A stretch of 64,000 bases of DNA from Ilyonectria destructans (GCA_020740775.1 JAHEWK010000012.1:124001-188000); one strand, 5' to 3'; positions 23,048-34,084 are shown, counted from the stretch's first letter. Notes: a model not told the origin generated them from the letters alone. Program-made: numbers and translations.

Positions 23048-23544
23048 ATGGCAAAGAGTGCCCGTGCAAGCTCCAGAAAGGCCAACAACCAGCGCCTGGC
23101 CGCCAATGTCTTTGGTCCGGTCGAGGCTGCTCGTGCGGAGCGCCTCCACGCCAAGCTGCTCGAGTTAGCCAAGCAGCCCAAGCCCGAGTCCTCGGATGTC
23201 GCCATGGACGGTGAGTGAAGAATGCGATACGGCATCGACGGACCATGTTCACTAACTCATTACTACAGCCGCGGAAGGTTCCGCTGACGCCGACAAGGAG
23301 GACAAGGCCGAAGGCGATGAGACCAGTAAGTTACCACTGCCATCCGCATACATCGAATGCTGCTGACATTCTCCTTCTCATAGCCATGGATGTAGATGCG
23401 AAGCCTTCCAAGGCGCGCATTGGCAAGAAGCGTGTTGACAAGAGGAGAGTCAAGAAGGCGGGTATTGTCTTCCGAAAGTACAGTGACCGAATCGCGGCCA
23501 AGAAGAAGAAGGCTACTCCTTCAACATCAGCAGCGACGGCTTAA
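23048..23544 (+). CDS. DUF2423 family protein (yeast Ybl028c-like), three exons
   Basis: Exons 23048-23210, 23269-23325 and 23384-23544 give 126 residues. The N-terminus MAKSARASSRKANNQRLAAN followed by VFGPVEAARAERLHAKLLEL is the hallmark of family DUF2423, small basic fungal proteins including S. cerevisiae Ybl028c, reported as nucleolar. The middle is acidic (SADADKEDKAEGDET). The C-terminus is strongly basic (KKRVDKRRVKKAGIVFRKYSDRIAAKKKK), consistent with RNA or ribosome-precursor association, although the molecular role is unknown. Both introns are GT-AG and keep phase. It is divergent from the Siz gene. Confidence 0.88.
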
Positions 23545-23911
23545 GTTTTTATTATTGTTCAAGGTCTCATTGTTTAGCAAATATGAATTTCATCCGTGAT
23601 ACCCTACATCACAATCCCAGATATTTTCACTCTCCAAGATCTCACTGGGACCAGCCTTGTGTGGCGCAGCACCCCGTATTTCGTAGGCCAATCACCGTCA
23701 TCACCGGCCCGTCGCAACCTCTATGGCCTAGCAAGGCTGGCCAACAATAGCGGCGCATTCATCCACGACACGACACGTCTACCTCTTCCAGTATCGTAGC
23801 TTGGCGTGGCATCCCGATGGCGAATTCCTCATAGTTGCGCTTCTCTAAAATTTCCCTTTTCGTACTTTCTCTTCCAAGTCATTCGTTTGCGCCGGCCCCG
23901 ATTCCCCGGAG
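23545..23911. other. Intergenic region DUF2423/Las21
   Basis: This is a 367-bp tandem-gene spacer holding the terminator of the DUF2423 gene and the Las21 promoter. No feature is recognised in it. Confidence 0.6.
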
Positions 23912-26823
23912 ATGGTCGCCCCTAATCATGGGTCCTCCCTCTTGTCCAGCCTGCTGCTCGCCGCGGCCAACATCTTAATCCCCGTCTCCATTCTCGTCTT
24001 CGCCACCGGCTTCTTCCCATACAAACCATTTCTACCCGGATTGGCCGAGTTTGAGCCTCTCGAGTATGGGCCGCCGCCTCCCGCGCCGTTTGATCGCCTG
24101 ATCTTTATGGTTGTCGATGCTCTGCGAAGGTAGTGCTAACATGACACGCCTCACCCAACTCCACTAACCTTTGTCCCTCATAGCGACTTTGTATATTCGG
24201 AAGATTCGGGTTTCCAATATGTGCAAAGGTAAGACATTGGTTTGTCTGGCTACCATTCGAGCAGTTGCTCACATAAACCCAGCCTTATTCGAGATGGCAG
24301 TGCCATCCCCTTCACAGCCAACGCCAGGTCGCCCACCGTAACCATGCCGAGGATCAAGTCTATGACCACTGGCTCTATCCCCTCATTTGTCGATCTAATC
24401 TTGAACTTTGACGAGTCCGACACCTCGTCCACGCTCGCTGCCCAGGACACGTGGCTCGCTCAGATCAAGGCCAAGGGCATGGGCAAGCTTCTCATGTATG
24501 GCGACGATACCTGGCTCAAGCTCTTTCCAAACACGTTCGACCGCCAGGATGGAACCACTAGCTTCTTCGTTGCGGTTTGTTGCTTCTTAGACATCTCGTC
24601 ACTGGGCATTCACTGACGCCAAACAAGGACTTTACCGAGGTGGACTACAATGTCACTAGAAACATTGCCGGTGAACTCGACAATAATGATTGGGGCTTAA
24701 TGGTCCTTCACTACCTCGGCCTCGATCACATCGGGCACAAGGCTGGGCCCCGAAGGTAAGCCTCCAACAAAACTAACTCTCCCTACTTGCTGACCGTTGA
24801 AGCTCCAACATGGTCCCTAAGCAACGTGAGATGGATGGTATTGTCCAGGTCCTCTTCGAATCAATGGCGTCCAAAAAGCACCTCGACTCAACCCTACTCG
24901 TCCTGTGCGGTGATCACGGCATGAACGATGCTGGAAATCACGGTGCCTCCTCACCCGGCGAGACTTCTCCCGCTCTGGTTTTCGTGGCCCCAAAGCTAAA
25001 GACAATCTCAACCAAGCTCCCTGCGCCCGCACAGCCCAAGGGCGAGTTCGAGTATTATTCCATGGTTCAGCAATCGGACATCGCGCCAACAATCGCAGCG
25101 CTTCTCGGGTTCCCCGTCTCGAAGAACAACCTTGGGGCCCTCATTCCTGACTTCCTCCCCTTCTGGCCAAAGACTAGCGACAAGATCCAGATTCTGGTTC
25201 GCAATGCTCGTCAAATTCTCAACATTGTCACCGCTGCTTTTGGTAGTGAACTCTTTGACGCAGAGAGCGGGTCTGATCCCTGCGCCTTGGAGTCGAATGA
25301 GATAAACGACCTGGCCTGCCAGTGGCAGAAGATTAACAGCCAGGCGCGTTCACTCGCAGACGTCAAGGAGATAGACCAGGACTGGCTCGATGCAATGTCA
25401 AAGTGGTTGCGCCGAGCACAAGACCTGATGAGCAGCATGGCCTCCAACTACGACATGCCCAGGCTGTTTCTAGGCCAAGGTGCGGCCCTGGTTGCTGCCA
25501 TCGCTAGCGGAATCGCTGTGATCCGATTCAGCTCGCCTCATCAGGGACCTTTAACTCCGTTGGTTCTCATCACATTGTTGTATGGCATCATGATGTTTGC
25601 CAGTAGCTATGTCGAAGAAGAGCAGCATTTCTGGTATTGGTGTTCGTCCGTCTGGATCGCTTTCCTTGGCATTCGCCACGTCCGAAGGTTTGTTCCCTGT
25701 GTCAAAAGTTCTACAGAGCTGCAATACTAACTGCACGGCAGATCAACTGGGTTGCCAAACTTCACTTGGTTCATCTTCGCCTTGGCAGCTCTAAGAGCCA
25801 CCAGGAGCTGGAATCAAACCGGCCAAAAGTTTGCGGGCGAGCCAGACATCGTCAAGACATTCCTCATTCCCAACCCGCAGCTGCTTTGGCTCGTTGTCAC
25901 TGCGGCCTACATCATGCTCTCGTTCCGCATCCTCTCCCGCCTTGAAGGTCTCCCTTACTTTGCCAGCACGTGCCTCGCCTCCCTCTTCCTCACAGCGGCC
26001 TTCAGTTTCAAACTGGATTTTACCAGCGAAGATGCGCCTGAACTCGTCGTCGGGTTCGCGCACAGTCTGAACCAGATCTCTCAGGGACAGTCATTGGTGT
26101 GGAGGGCTAGGACTGTCTTTGGTCTCTTTGCCATCCTGTGGGGATATGGAGTGTACCGTACCCTGACAGGTGGTCGCGCTGCCCAGATGCAGTCGGGTAA
26201 GTCCTCTTCCATTCTCTCTCATCCCTTTATATGAATCTATCAGTTAACATGACCCGTAAGCAAACCTCTTTCACCTGCTTTATACCGTCCTCGGCATGAC
26301 TCAGTCCCGCGCAACAAACATCCCTCTCTTCCTCCTTGCAGACATCCTCTTTCATGCCTTGCAGGCCACCAACCTTTCCATCACGGAAATCAGTACCGTC
26401 TCTATTCTCCTCCAGCACGCCTCCTTCTTCGCCTTCGGTGGCTCCAACACCATCGCCTCCGTCGACCTCTCCAGCGCCTACAACGGAGTCAGCGACTTCA
26501 ACGTCGTCGTCGTTGGCATCCTCACCCTCGTCAGCAACTGGGCCGGCTCTATCTTCTGGGTCTCTGCTACCAACCTCCTGTTGCTCCACAAGTATAACGA
26601 AGGCCACCGCTATGTCTTCCGCCAACACCTCGCTCTGCTGACGCTCTTTGTCACTGCTAGTGTCGCGTTCGTCATGGCCGCATGCACGGCGCTGCGGACG
26701 CACCTCTTCATCTGGACTGTCTTCTCGCCAAAGTACTTGTACAGCATGGCGTGGAGTCTTGGACAGCATTTGCTTGTTAACGCTGGGTTTGGAGGTCTCC
26801 TATTTTGGTTGACTGCGCGTTGA
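23912..26823 (+). CDS. LAS21: GPI ethanolamine-phosphate transferase 2 (Las21/Gpi7), seven exons
   Basis: Exons 23912-24129, 24184-24228, 24283-24574, 24628-24755, 24803-25687, 25742-26196 and 26261-26823 give 861 residues. The enzyme adds ethanolamine phosphate to the second mannose of GPI anchors in the ER membrane. An N-terminal membrane segment (ANILIPVSILVFATGFF) precedes the alkaline-phosphatase-like lumenal domain. Its metal-site motifs are MVVDALRSDFVYS, ARSPTVTMPRIKSMTTG (nucleophile threonine), LHYLGLDHIGHKAGP and CGDHGMNDAGNHG. From about residue 465 onward there are many membrane segments. The last acceptor is an unusual CGTAAG, chosen because it restores ANLFHLLYTVLGMTQSRATNIPLFLL. 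The start codon lies at the predicted signal-anchor. Confidence 0.92.
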
Positions 26824-27103
26824 GAGGCCCATGGGTTTGAGAGGCAATATCGTCACATATATACTTGAGATTTAAGTTGGTCGACGAGGCAGCAAGAGCT
26901 GATTTCTTGCCTGCCTCCGACCAGACTAGACAATACTGGAGTTTTACAACTTATAGCAATGAGTCTAATATCATCCCAATTCGATCGCTAAATCAACGCC
27001 CACCCTGCCGAGACCGTCCCACTGTCCCACCCATAATGTGTTCATCATCCAAGGCCCGATTCGTTAAACTCGTGCATACTCATCTCATCTCATTTCATCA
27101 GTT

Positions 27104-30100
27104 TTAAGCATCTGTCATGTCCACGTCGCCGTCCGATAGGAGCTCCTCGACGAGCGATGATGTCTTTTCATCTTTGGGCACGATGGTGCCCTCGGTGTCC
27201 TCGTCCTCGTCTTCTTCCTTAATCCGAGGCTCTTCCACAACTGACTTCTCTTCTGACTGCTGTCGCTCGGGGTTCAGCGACATGCTGCGACTAGTACGTC
27301 GCTGGCTGGGCTGCTGCTCGTCAAGGACATTGACGATTTTGCCGAGGCTAACATGGATCTTGTAGAGAGCGTTGCGGCTGGTGGCGTCGGAGAGGAATCC
27401 TTCCTCTACGGCGGCACTGATCTCGACGTATGTCTCACGGAGCTTTTCCTCAGTTGACCCAGGTGACATGTGGAGTTTACCGAGAAGAGTGGCAATGAGC
27501 TTCTTTTCTTCTTCTGAAATGGCATTAGTATTCCGTATGTTGATACTATAGGCGTAAAACTTACTGGTAATGTTGCCTCGAAGTCTCTCCAAGATGTCCA
27601 TAGCAAAGTCTAGGTGGACATCGCCATTGACGGCCTTCTTCTCGTTATCCAACAGGAGAGTAGTGCTATAGCACTTCCTGGGATCTGTCCAATCAACCAG
27701 ACAGGCTCCAATTGTAGTCATGCTGACCATGTCCTCCTCTACATCCACATCATCGTCTTCCAAGCCCTCGCGGACATTGTAGAGAGCATGGATAGCCTCG
27801 AGCGCAGCGGATCGCATAAGATCCTGGTTCTCAGGCCGTGAGAAACAAAACACAGGTAGGAAGTAGTTGAGTGCCTGTCGAACTGTCTGATTTGATGCAG
27901 ACGAGGGATCAAAGTAGGCCACGACAAGAGACTTGATGAGCTCCTGGCATGCTTCCTCATCGCTGACAATGCGACCAAGGAGTAGTTTCGAGGCGGCTAC
28001 AGTAGCAGCTGCTTGGACCTCTGGAGATTTGGCAGCGCCCTTGACGGCCTTGACGTAGACCTTCAAGAGACCTGGCGTTGATGCTAAGAGTTGTGCCCCG
28101 TGGACATTGAGAATGTCAGTCAGAATATGGAGCGCAGTGATTTGCAGAGCCGTGTGGCCCTTGCTAAAGAAGTGCATAAATAGACTGAGGTTCTCCTCTG
28201 CGAGGGATCGGTCAAGGAGAGCGCACAAGCCGAGACAGACCAATCCTCTCTCGCGAACGGGGGCTTCATGGCTGCGAACTGCGGGAACCACCAGGTTGTT
28301 GAGCATAGACACCAGGTTGGTGTTGTCCTGAAGGTTCTCAGCAACATGCGTAAGCATGCACTGAACGATGTGAAGACACTTCATGTTGACAACGATCTCC
28401 CTGACCGCCTTCTCGCGAGCCTCTTCCTCGCTTAACTCAGGGCTGCCACCTCGCTTGCCTCCCTTGGTCGGCGTGCTTGGGCCACTGACCTCTGACCTGG
28501 CTGAATGGAAGCTGTCTTCAGGATCGTCAGCTGGCTCGTCGACGATCGTGTCGTGTACATCAGCAACGGACTCGAGGACGATGCTGCAGAATTCCCGCTC
28601 TCCAGCAACATCCGGTGAGCAGATCCCCCGAAGGGCCTCCACTGTGAGCTTCGTAACCTCATCTGGGAGATCTGAGATGGACAACATCCGCCGAAGCAGT
28701 GTGAACATCTTTCGTCGTCCGACCTCATCCGAATAGTCGAGCGTGAGAGCGATCTGGAGCATCTGCTCCACGATGAACTCCTGTTCCACAGTGTCTTCTT
28801 CCTCCTCGTCCTCTTCCACCTCCTGTTGAGATACCCTCTTAAGGGCCTCAACTAGGACTTGTAAATAACGTTCAAGGAAGAAGGCAAGCTTTGTGACCTC
28901 GGGAGTCTTCTCTTCCAACAAAGCCAAGTACTTTCCATCGCCCTCAAGGCGGCAGAAGTCATTAAAGCTCCTCGCCATGAAGACCGACTCGGCGGAAAGA
29001 GTCTCCCAGAACTTATCGTCGAACTCAGCCGCCTCGCGGTAGTCTGGGCGACCCTCCCAGAAGCCCTTCATGGCCTCGAGAGCAACACCATTATCAACAC
29101 CAGAGTTGACCACATCAATTCGCTCAAGCAGTTCTAAAAGACCTTCAAAGTTTGGTGGTGAAGGCTCCGCCTGCTGACCTTCCTCTGGAGGCGGCGTGCC
29201 TGCACAGTCTTCAATCCATCTCTCCCGGAAGAGTCGACCTGCAGCTTTGCGAACATTTTCATCTCGGTCTCGGAGTCCCCATCGCAAGAGCTTTTCTCGC
29301 ATAGAGAGAGAAAGATGTCTGAAGTCTCCCAGAGCCGGTAGAAGACGGGAATAGACTGCCCGCCGCGTTGCGGAATCCTGGTCTCGAGCGCGCTCAAGGA
29401 GGAAGGGTAAGGTGTTGGGGAGGATTGGGAGATTCACGAGAAGAGACCTGCGCACATCGGCACTGGGGTCGTTCTGCAGAACATCCAATAACTTCTCAAG
29501 CAAGCCTGTGTCCTCATCATCATCGCTGTCGTCCGAGTTCGTGCAGCCTTCGCCCTGGTTACCAGCGAGACGGCCAAGACCCAACACTGCCTGAGCGCGA
29601 ACCATAGCCTCCTTATCCCGGATCCGCTTAAGTAATCCGTGCCGGAGCTTCTGGAAGAGATCGTCGTCTATCGCATCAAGAGAGTTGATAATGTGTGAGA
29701 TGAGCTGGGTCGACCTGAATCGAACAAATTTGTCCTTGGCGGTCAAGAGTGGAAGAACTGATTCGAGAAGCTGCGATGTGAGGCGGGTGCTTGGGGTCTC
29801 GGGCATGACACTCGCATCGTCCTCAATATCTCCAAGGAGCTCATTATCTTTTTCACCCACATGTCGCAGGAAGAGGCCGATGAATCGAATTGATTTCTCT
29901 CCGACGCTTTCCGACTTCTTGATCGGCATTATTCTGAGGACGCATCTGACGAACTCATGATTGAAGGCCTCTTCGTCGAAGTCATTGGACTGAGAATGTT
30001 TGGGGTCGGTTGGTTCGTAGCAGCACGACTCGTGAATCTTTCGCAGATTCACGACGAGCTTTCGATGTGTCGCCGTAGTTCGCTGAGCATCGCGAAAGAC

Positions 30101-30256
30101 ACCACAGACCTTGCCTCTCAAGGCGCTGTCAGGGGTGTCGACAATTTCGGGTGAGGAAGATGCACGAGAGGCGCCGGAGGCTCGTGATGCGACGGTTGCG
30201 TTTGACTGTCTGGCAGCCGAGGTTCTTGTCGATCGGTTCGACGTTCGAGCAGGCAT
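27104..30256 (-). CDS. YCG1: Condensin complex subunit 3 (Ycg1/Cnd3, CAP-G), two exons
   Basis: Reading down the minus strand, exons 30256-27565 and 27513-27104 give 1033 residues. It is the HEAT-repeat subunit of condensin that, with the kleisin Brn1, grips DNA during mitotic chromosome compaction. Visible are HEAT-type helices such as LLTAKDKFVRFRSTQLISHI and KEAMVRAQAVLGLGRLAG, and the family-typical VRRSLLVNLPILPNTLPFLL followed by RDQDSATRRAVYSRLLP. Acidic linkers lie near the middle and at the C-terminus. The 51-nt intron (27514-27564) is GT-AG, in frame and stop-free. MPARTSNRSTRTSAAR is chosen as start. An in-frame ATG at 30397 would add 47 residues that look less like a conserved N-terminus. 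Confidence 0.93.
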   Translation of the reverse strand: MPARTSNRSTRTSAARQSNATVASRASGASRASSSPEIVDTPDSALRGKVCGVFRDAQRTTATHRKLVVNLRKIHESCCYEPTDPKHSQSNDFDEEAFNHEFVRCVLRIMPIKKSESVGEKSIRFIGLFLRHVGEKDNELLGDIEDDASVMPETPSTRLTSQLLESVLPLLTAKDKFVRFRSTQLISHIINSLDAIDDDLFQKLRHGLLKRIRDKEAMVRAQAVLGLGRLAGNQGEGCTNSDDSDDDEDTGLLEKLLDVLQNDPSADVRRSLLVNLPILPNTLPFLLERARDQDSATRRAVYSRLLPALGDFRHLSLSMREKLLRWGLRDRDENVRKAAGRLFRERWIEDCAGTPPPEEGQQAEPSPPNFEGLLELLERIDVVNSGVDNGVALEAMKGFWEGRPDYREAAEFDDKFWETLSAESVFMARSFNDFCRLEGDGKYLALLEEKTPEVTKLAFFLERYLQVLVEALKRVSQQEVEEDEEEEDTVEQEFIVEQMLQIALTLDYSDEVGRRKMFTLLRRMLSISDLPDEVTKLTVEALRGICSPDVAGEREFCSIVLESVADVHDTIVDEPADDPEDSFHSARSEVSGPSTPTKGGKRGGSPELSEEEAREKAVREIVVNMKCLHIVQCMLTHVAENLQDNTNLVSMLNNLVVPAVRSHEAPVRERGLVCLGLCALLDRSLAEENLSLFMHFFSKGHTALQITALHILTDILNVHGAQLLASTPGLLKVYVKAVKGAAKSPEVQAAATVAASKLLLGRIVSDEEACQELIKSLVVAYFDPSSASNQTVRQALNYFLPVFCFSRPENQDLMRSAALEAIHALYNVREGLEDDDVDVEEDMVSMTTIGACLVDWTDPRKCYSTTLLLDNEKKAVNGDVHLDFAMDILERLRGNITSKFYAYSINIRNTNAISEEEKKLIATLLGKLHMSPGSTEEKLRETYVEISAAVEEGFLSDATSRNALYKIHVSLGKIVNVLDEQQPSQRRTSRSMSLNPERQQSEEKSVVEEPRIKEEDEDEDTEGTIVPKDEKTSSLVEELLSDGDVDMTDA

Positions 30257-30601
30257 TTTAGCGACGGGAGACGACCCTATGCACGACAGACTGAGGGGGT
30301 TATCAAGCGTCAAATGGGTATGTAGATGCCCGTGTGGTGGTGAAGCTTTGTTTGGAAACGCGGTCGTGTTGTCACACTTGGGTAAATAGTCTTCCATTTA
30401 CGGCCTAGCGCATCCCGATAAGACAATATCCCCGCCATCACGTGCGATTAGATAGAAGGCCAGAAATTTGTCTTATCGGTTGGCAGCCATATTTTTTTTC
30501 TAGAACGAGATTAACATTTTCCCGGCGCAAGCACATTCCAAGGTGCTGCAGCCATTGCCTTTCGTCGTTGTACAACTTCTTTATTAAACCAGATTCTCGA
30601 T
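30257..30601. promoter_or_regulatory. Compact divergent promoter Ycg1/Nop4
   Basis: Only 345 bp separate the two start codons, so both promoters must overlap here. The region holds a T-run at about 30,492-30,499. No E2F/MBF-type ACGCGT element was seen. The shared-promoter reading is inference from geometry. Confidence 0.5.
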
Positions 30602-32911
30602 ATGGGCGCATCCAACAACGACCGCAAGCGGTCCCGCACCGATGCGGAGGACATCGAACCCGCTGACTTCGAGGATCGAGACAATGGAGCAGTCCAGGCC
30701 ACCAAGAGGGCAAGAGTCGAGGAACGAAGATCTCTTTTCGTCCGATCTCTACCTACTGGAGCCACCAGCGAAACTCTAACCGACTTCTTCTCCGAGCACT
30801 TCCCAGTGAAGCACGCCGTCGTGGTCGTTGACCAAAAGACCAAGGAATCGCGAGGCTACGGTTTCGTTACTTTCGCCGACGCCGACGACGCCAAAGAGGC
30901 GAAGGAGAAATTGGACAAGCAAGAGTGGGACGGAAAACGAATCAGACTCGACCTTGCTGAGCGCAGACATCGAAACGAATCCAGCGGTCCTGCCGTAGTC
31001 CCTGCTGGCAAGCCCCCTAAGAAGGACGAGTACCAAAAGGCACCGAAGTTGATTGTACGCAACTTGCCTTGGAGCATCAAGACCTCGGAGCAGCTGGAGC
31101 GTCTCTTCCGCAGCTTTGGCAAGGTCAAATTCGCCGATCTACCTCAATCAAAGGGCAAACTCAAGGGATTCGGTTTCGTCACCATCCGAGGAAAGAAGAA
31201 CGCCGAGACTGCCTTGGAGGCCATCAATGGCAAGGAAATCGATGGCAGAACCCTCGCTGTGGATTGGGCTGTGGATAAGGAGACCTGGGACCAGCAGAAC
31301 CCAGATAAGAAAGAGAAAAAGAGTGCAAAGAAGGATGAGGAGGAGGAGGAGGATGCAGAGGAAGACGCAGAATCTGCCACCAGCGAAGATGAAGATGAAG
31401 ATGAAGATGTGGATGAGGACGAGGACGAAGACGATGATGAGGATAAGGAAGACGCTGGTGCGAAGCCGACTCGGGATTCGGAGCTCGACGCCGACCTGGA
31501 AAACTTCATGAAGAACTACATGCAAAATATGGAGGACGAGGACGATGAGGAAGACGACGAAGACAAGGAGGCGCAGGAGGCAAAGAAAAACGCCCCACCC
31601 AAGAGACTGATGACAGACAACTCCGGTACTGTTTTCATTCGCAACCTACCTTTCACGGCAACCGATGCACAGCTCAAGGGCTTTTTTGAGCACTTTGGAG
31701 CCGTCAGATATGCTCGTGTTGTTATGAACAAGATGACAGAGAAGCCTGCTGGCACGGCTTTCGTGTGCTTCTACAACGCGGATGACGCCAAGAGCTGTAT
31801 CAAGGGAGCCCCTCGCCCCAAGGAGCCAGTCTCCATGGGTAAGAACTCGATTCTTCAGGATGAGAGCGCCGATCCCGACGGCAAGTACACTCTGGATGGT
31901 CGACTCCTCCAGGTCGCACAGGCCGTCAACAAGGATGAGGCAACCAACCTTGCAGACAACTCGCTCGCCAAGCGAAGGGAGAAGGATAAGCGCAGACTCT
32001 TCCTTCTTTCCGAAGGTGCCATCGACCGAAATTCGCCCCTTTTCAACATTCTTTCGCCCGCAGAGCACCATATGAGAGATGCTAGCTCTGCCCAGCGCAA
32101 GAAGCTTGTGCAGAAGAACCCCAGCTTGCACTTGAGCTTGACTCGTCTCGCTCTCCGCAACATTCCCCGCAACATGGGCGCAACAGAGCTGAAGGAGCTT
32201 GCCAGAAAGGCTGTGGTTGGGTTTGCTACGGACGTCAGGGAGGGTCGTCGACAACCCCTCTCCAAGGAGGAGAATGCTCGAGATGGCAAGGACGCCAAGG
32301 AAAAGGATCGTGAGAGGAAGGCCAAGGGCAAGGGTATTGTTCGCCAGGCCAAGATTATCTTCGAGAGCGCAAAGGGAACCAAGGTGGAAGAGACGACTGG
32401 TGGAAAGAGCCGTGGCTACGGTTTTATCGAGTACACCTCGCATCATTGGGCTCTAATGGGTCTCCGATACCTGAACGGCCAGCAGCTCGAGAATGAGAAC
32501 GGAAAGAAGCAGAGGCTCGTGGTTGAATTTGCCATTGAGAACGCCCAGGTTGTCCAGCGACGAAAGGCCAACGAGGAAAAGTCTCGCCAGGGACAAGAGC
32601 AGGCGAAGAACGGAGGCCCAACGGTCAAGCCCGATGCTCGGTCTCGAGACGGTCGACGAGAGAGCGGCGGGTTCTCAAAGGACAAGGGCAAGGGGCGTGA
32701 TGGTAAAGGGCGTGATGGCAAGGGACGCGACGACAAGGGGCGCGATGGCAAGGTGCGCGATGGCAAGGTACGTGACCGCAAGGGCGGCAAACCGGTGGAG
32801 GTAGAGGAGAGCGGCAAGCCGAGTGATGCCAAGGAGGATATGCAGCAGAGGTTGATTGCGAGGAAGAGGCTTGTGCGCAAGAAGAAGGCTCAATCGCGTG
32901 GCAAAAATTAG
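30602..32911 (+). CDS. NOP4: Nucleolar RNA-binding protein Nop4 (RBM28-like)
   Basis: An intronless frame of 769 residues. Nop4 is needed for 60S ribosome-subunit assembly and acts in the nucleolus. Four RRM domains can be seen: about 44-120 (SLFVRSLPTGAT ... SRGYGFVTF), about 147-224 (KLIVRNLPWSIKT ... LKGFGFVTI), about 342-440 (TVFIRNLPFTATD ... GTAFVCFY) and about 515-640 (RLALRNIPRNMG ... SRGYGFIEY). A long acidic run of D and E lies between RRM2 and RRM3 (about 235-330). The C-terminus has a basic repeat of the form KGRDGKGRDGKGRDDKGRDG, then K/R-rich sequence. Four RRMs with this spacing distinguish it from other nucleolar RRM proteins. It is divergent from the condensin gene. Confidence 0.93.
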   Translation: MGASNNDRKRSRTDAEDIEPADFEDRDNGAVQATKRARVEERRSLFVRSLPTGATSETLTDFFSEHFPVKHAVVVVDQKTKESRGYGFVTFADADDAKEAKEKLDKQEWDGKRIRLDLAERRHRNESSGPAVVPAGKPPKKDEYQKAPKLIVRNLPWSIKTSEQLERLFRSFGKVKFADLPQSKGKLKGFGFVTIRGKKNAETALEAINGKEIDGRTLAVDWAVDKETWDQQNPDKKEKKSAKKDEEEEEDAEEDAESATSEDEDEDEDVDEDEDEDDDEDKEDAGAKPTRDSELDADLENFMKNYMQNMEDEDDEEDDEDKEAQEAKKNAPPKRLMTDNSGTVFIRNLPFTATDAQLKGFFEHFGAVRYARVVMNKMTEKPAGTAFVCFYNADDAKSCIKGAPRPKEPVSMGKNSILQDESADPDGKYTLDGRLLQVAQAVNKDEATNLADNSLAKRREKDKRRLFLLSEGAIDRNSPLFNILSPAEHHMRDASSAQRKKLVQKNPSLHLSLTRLALRNIPRNMGATELKELARKAVVGFATDVREGRRQPLSKEENARDGKDAKEKDRERKAKGKGIVRQAKIIFESAKGTKVEETTGGKSRGYGFIEYTSHHWALMGLRYLNGQQLENENGKKQRLVVEFAIENAQVVQRRKANEEKSRQGQEQAKNGGPTVKPDARSRDGRRESGGFSKDKGKGRDGKGRDGKGRDDKGRDGKVRDGKVRDRKGGKPVEVEESGKPSDAKEDMQQRLIARKRLVRKKKAQSRGKN

Positions 32912-33184
32912 TTGCTCCTCTTGACACCTCAAAATGTTTCACTGGCGTTCAATTGTTATCAGTCTCAAAATCGTGTAAATATACGTGGTCAAACGAGATC
33001 GATTCCGAGGAAATTTTCTTTGCTTCATATAATTCTCAGAGTTCACGACCTTTGCCACGGCCGTCTCTTTTGTTCCAATTATCCTACACTTAGATACCTA
33101 AGTAATACAAGTCATAAAGATCATACATCATTGAGTTGAGAGTCGAGGTGATATCGAGAGTAACACTGCCATGGCTGGCTAGTT

Positions 33185-34075
33185 TCACTTCCAGAGCCAG
33201 CCCGCTTTCGTCTCTACACGGCCATCGGCATGGATACCAGACTTGTCGCCATTCTTGGGTTCGTCAGACTGCTTGTCGGCAGGACGGACGGTGTAGTGGG
33301 TTTGGCTCCCAATCTGATTGCCATCCTCGTCGAGTGTCTTGACGGTGACCTTGCTATGCAAATACCCAAAGCGGTCCACGTACTCGTCCTTGGTTACATC
33401 CTGGCTCTTGCCGTGAGACTTGTCCTGCTGGGACTTTTCAAGTGAGGTAGATGGGCTATCTGTCATGGACTTTACGAAAGAGTCCCAAGAGGATTGGGAA
33501 TTGGAGAAGGATGACTGGATGGAGGAAAAGAAGTCATCAAAGTGGTCGGGCCCGTTGCGACGGTGGCGGGGATGCTCGGACTCAGCACTCTCCCGGAACG
33601 AGTCGTGGAAACTGTCGTCATCCTCGAGGACATGACGGGAATTTCTGGAGTCTTCACCAGCCACAGCGCGCCAGACATTTGCGGCTCTGCGGTCCAATTC
33701 GCGGTGGAAGTAGTCCCAGTTGGAGTCGGCCACCTGCGCCAGGAGCTGGCTGGGGCCAGGCATATCGAGGAGGCCCTGCGACTTCAACCTGCGCAGCCAG
33801 AAGTAAGCGGGTTCTCCCTCGGGGAACATGGAGCGCAGGAGCTTGCGCTGCTCATAGCGTACGTCGATGGCTGGCAATGGCTGGCCCTGGGAGACGGCAA
33901 GAAGGTCCTCAAAGGCGTCCTCAAAGGTGAAGATGGAGGCGTCGAGGTTCGACGGAGCATCGCTAGGCACAGGCTGGGGCAGAGAGCGGAGGGCGAGGGG
34001 AGAGTAGGGCGAGAGGGCGACCGAGGCCATGGAACGGTCGGGCCAAGAGAGCTCCGTATCGAAGAGGTCGAACAT
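33185..34075 (-). CDS. Conserved-looking hypothetical protein
   Basis: A single exon encodes 296 residues with strong C/G third-position bias. I do not recognise the family. The N-terminal 110 residues appear folded (IFTFEDAFEDLLAVSQG, VRYEQRKLLRSMFPEGEPAY, FWLRRLKSQGLLDMPGPSQL). A serine/aspartate-rich middle follows (about 140-215). The C-terminal part reads DEYVDRFGYLHSKVTVKTLD and ends GWLWK. There is no membrane segment or signal peptide. The ATG at 34075 has A at -3. Directly upstream and in the same frame lies an 80-codon open frame ended by a single TAA at 34087-34085. Either the annotated protein is the second cistron, or its real N-terminus lies upstream. It converges with Nop4. Confidence 0.75.
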   Translation of the reverse strand: MFDLFDTELSWPDRSMASVALSPYSPLALRSLPQPVPSDAPSNLDASIFTFEDAFEDLLAVSQGQPLPAIDVRYEQRKLLRSMFPEGEPAYFWLRRLKSQGLLDMPGPSQLLAQVADSNWDYFHRELDRRAANVWRAVAGEDSRNSRHVLEDDDSFHDSFRESAESEHPRHRRNGPDHFDDFFSSIQSSFSNSQSSWDSFVKSMTDSPSTSLEKSQQDKSHGKSQDVTKDEYVDRFGYLHSKVTVKTLDEDGNQIGSQTHYTVRPADKQSDEPKNGDKSGIHADGRVETKAGWLWK

Positions 34076-34084
34076 TTTGGCGTT

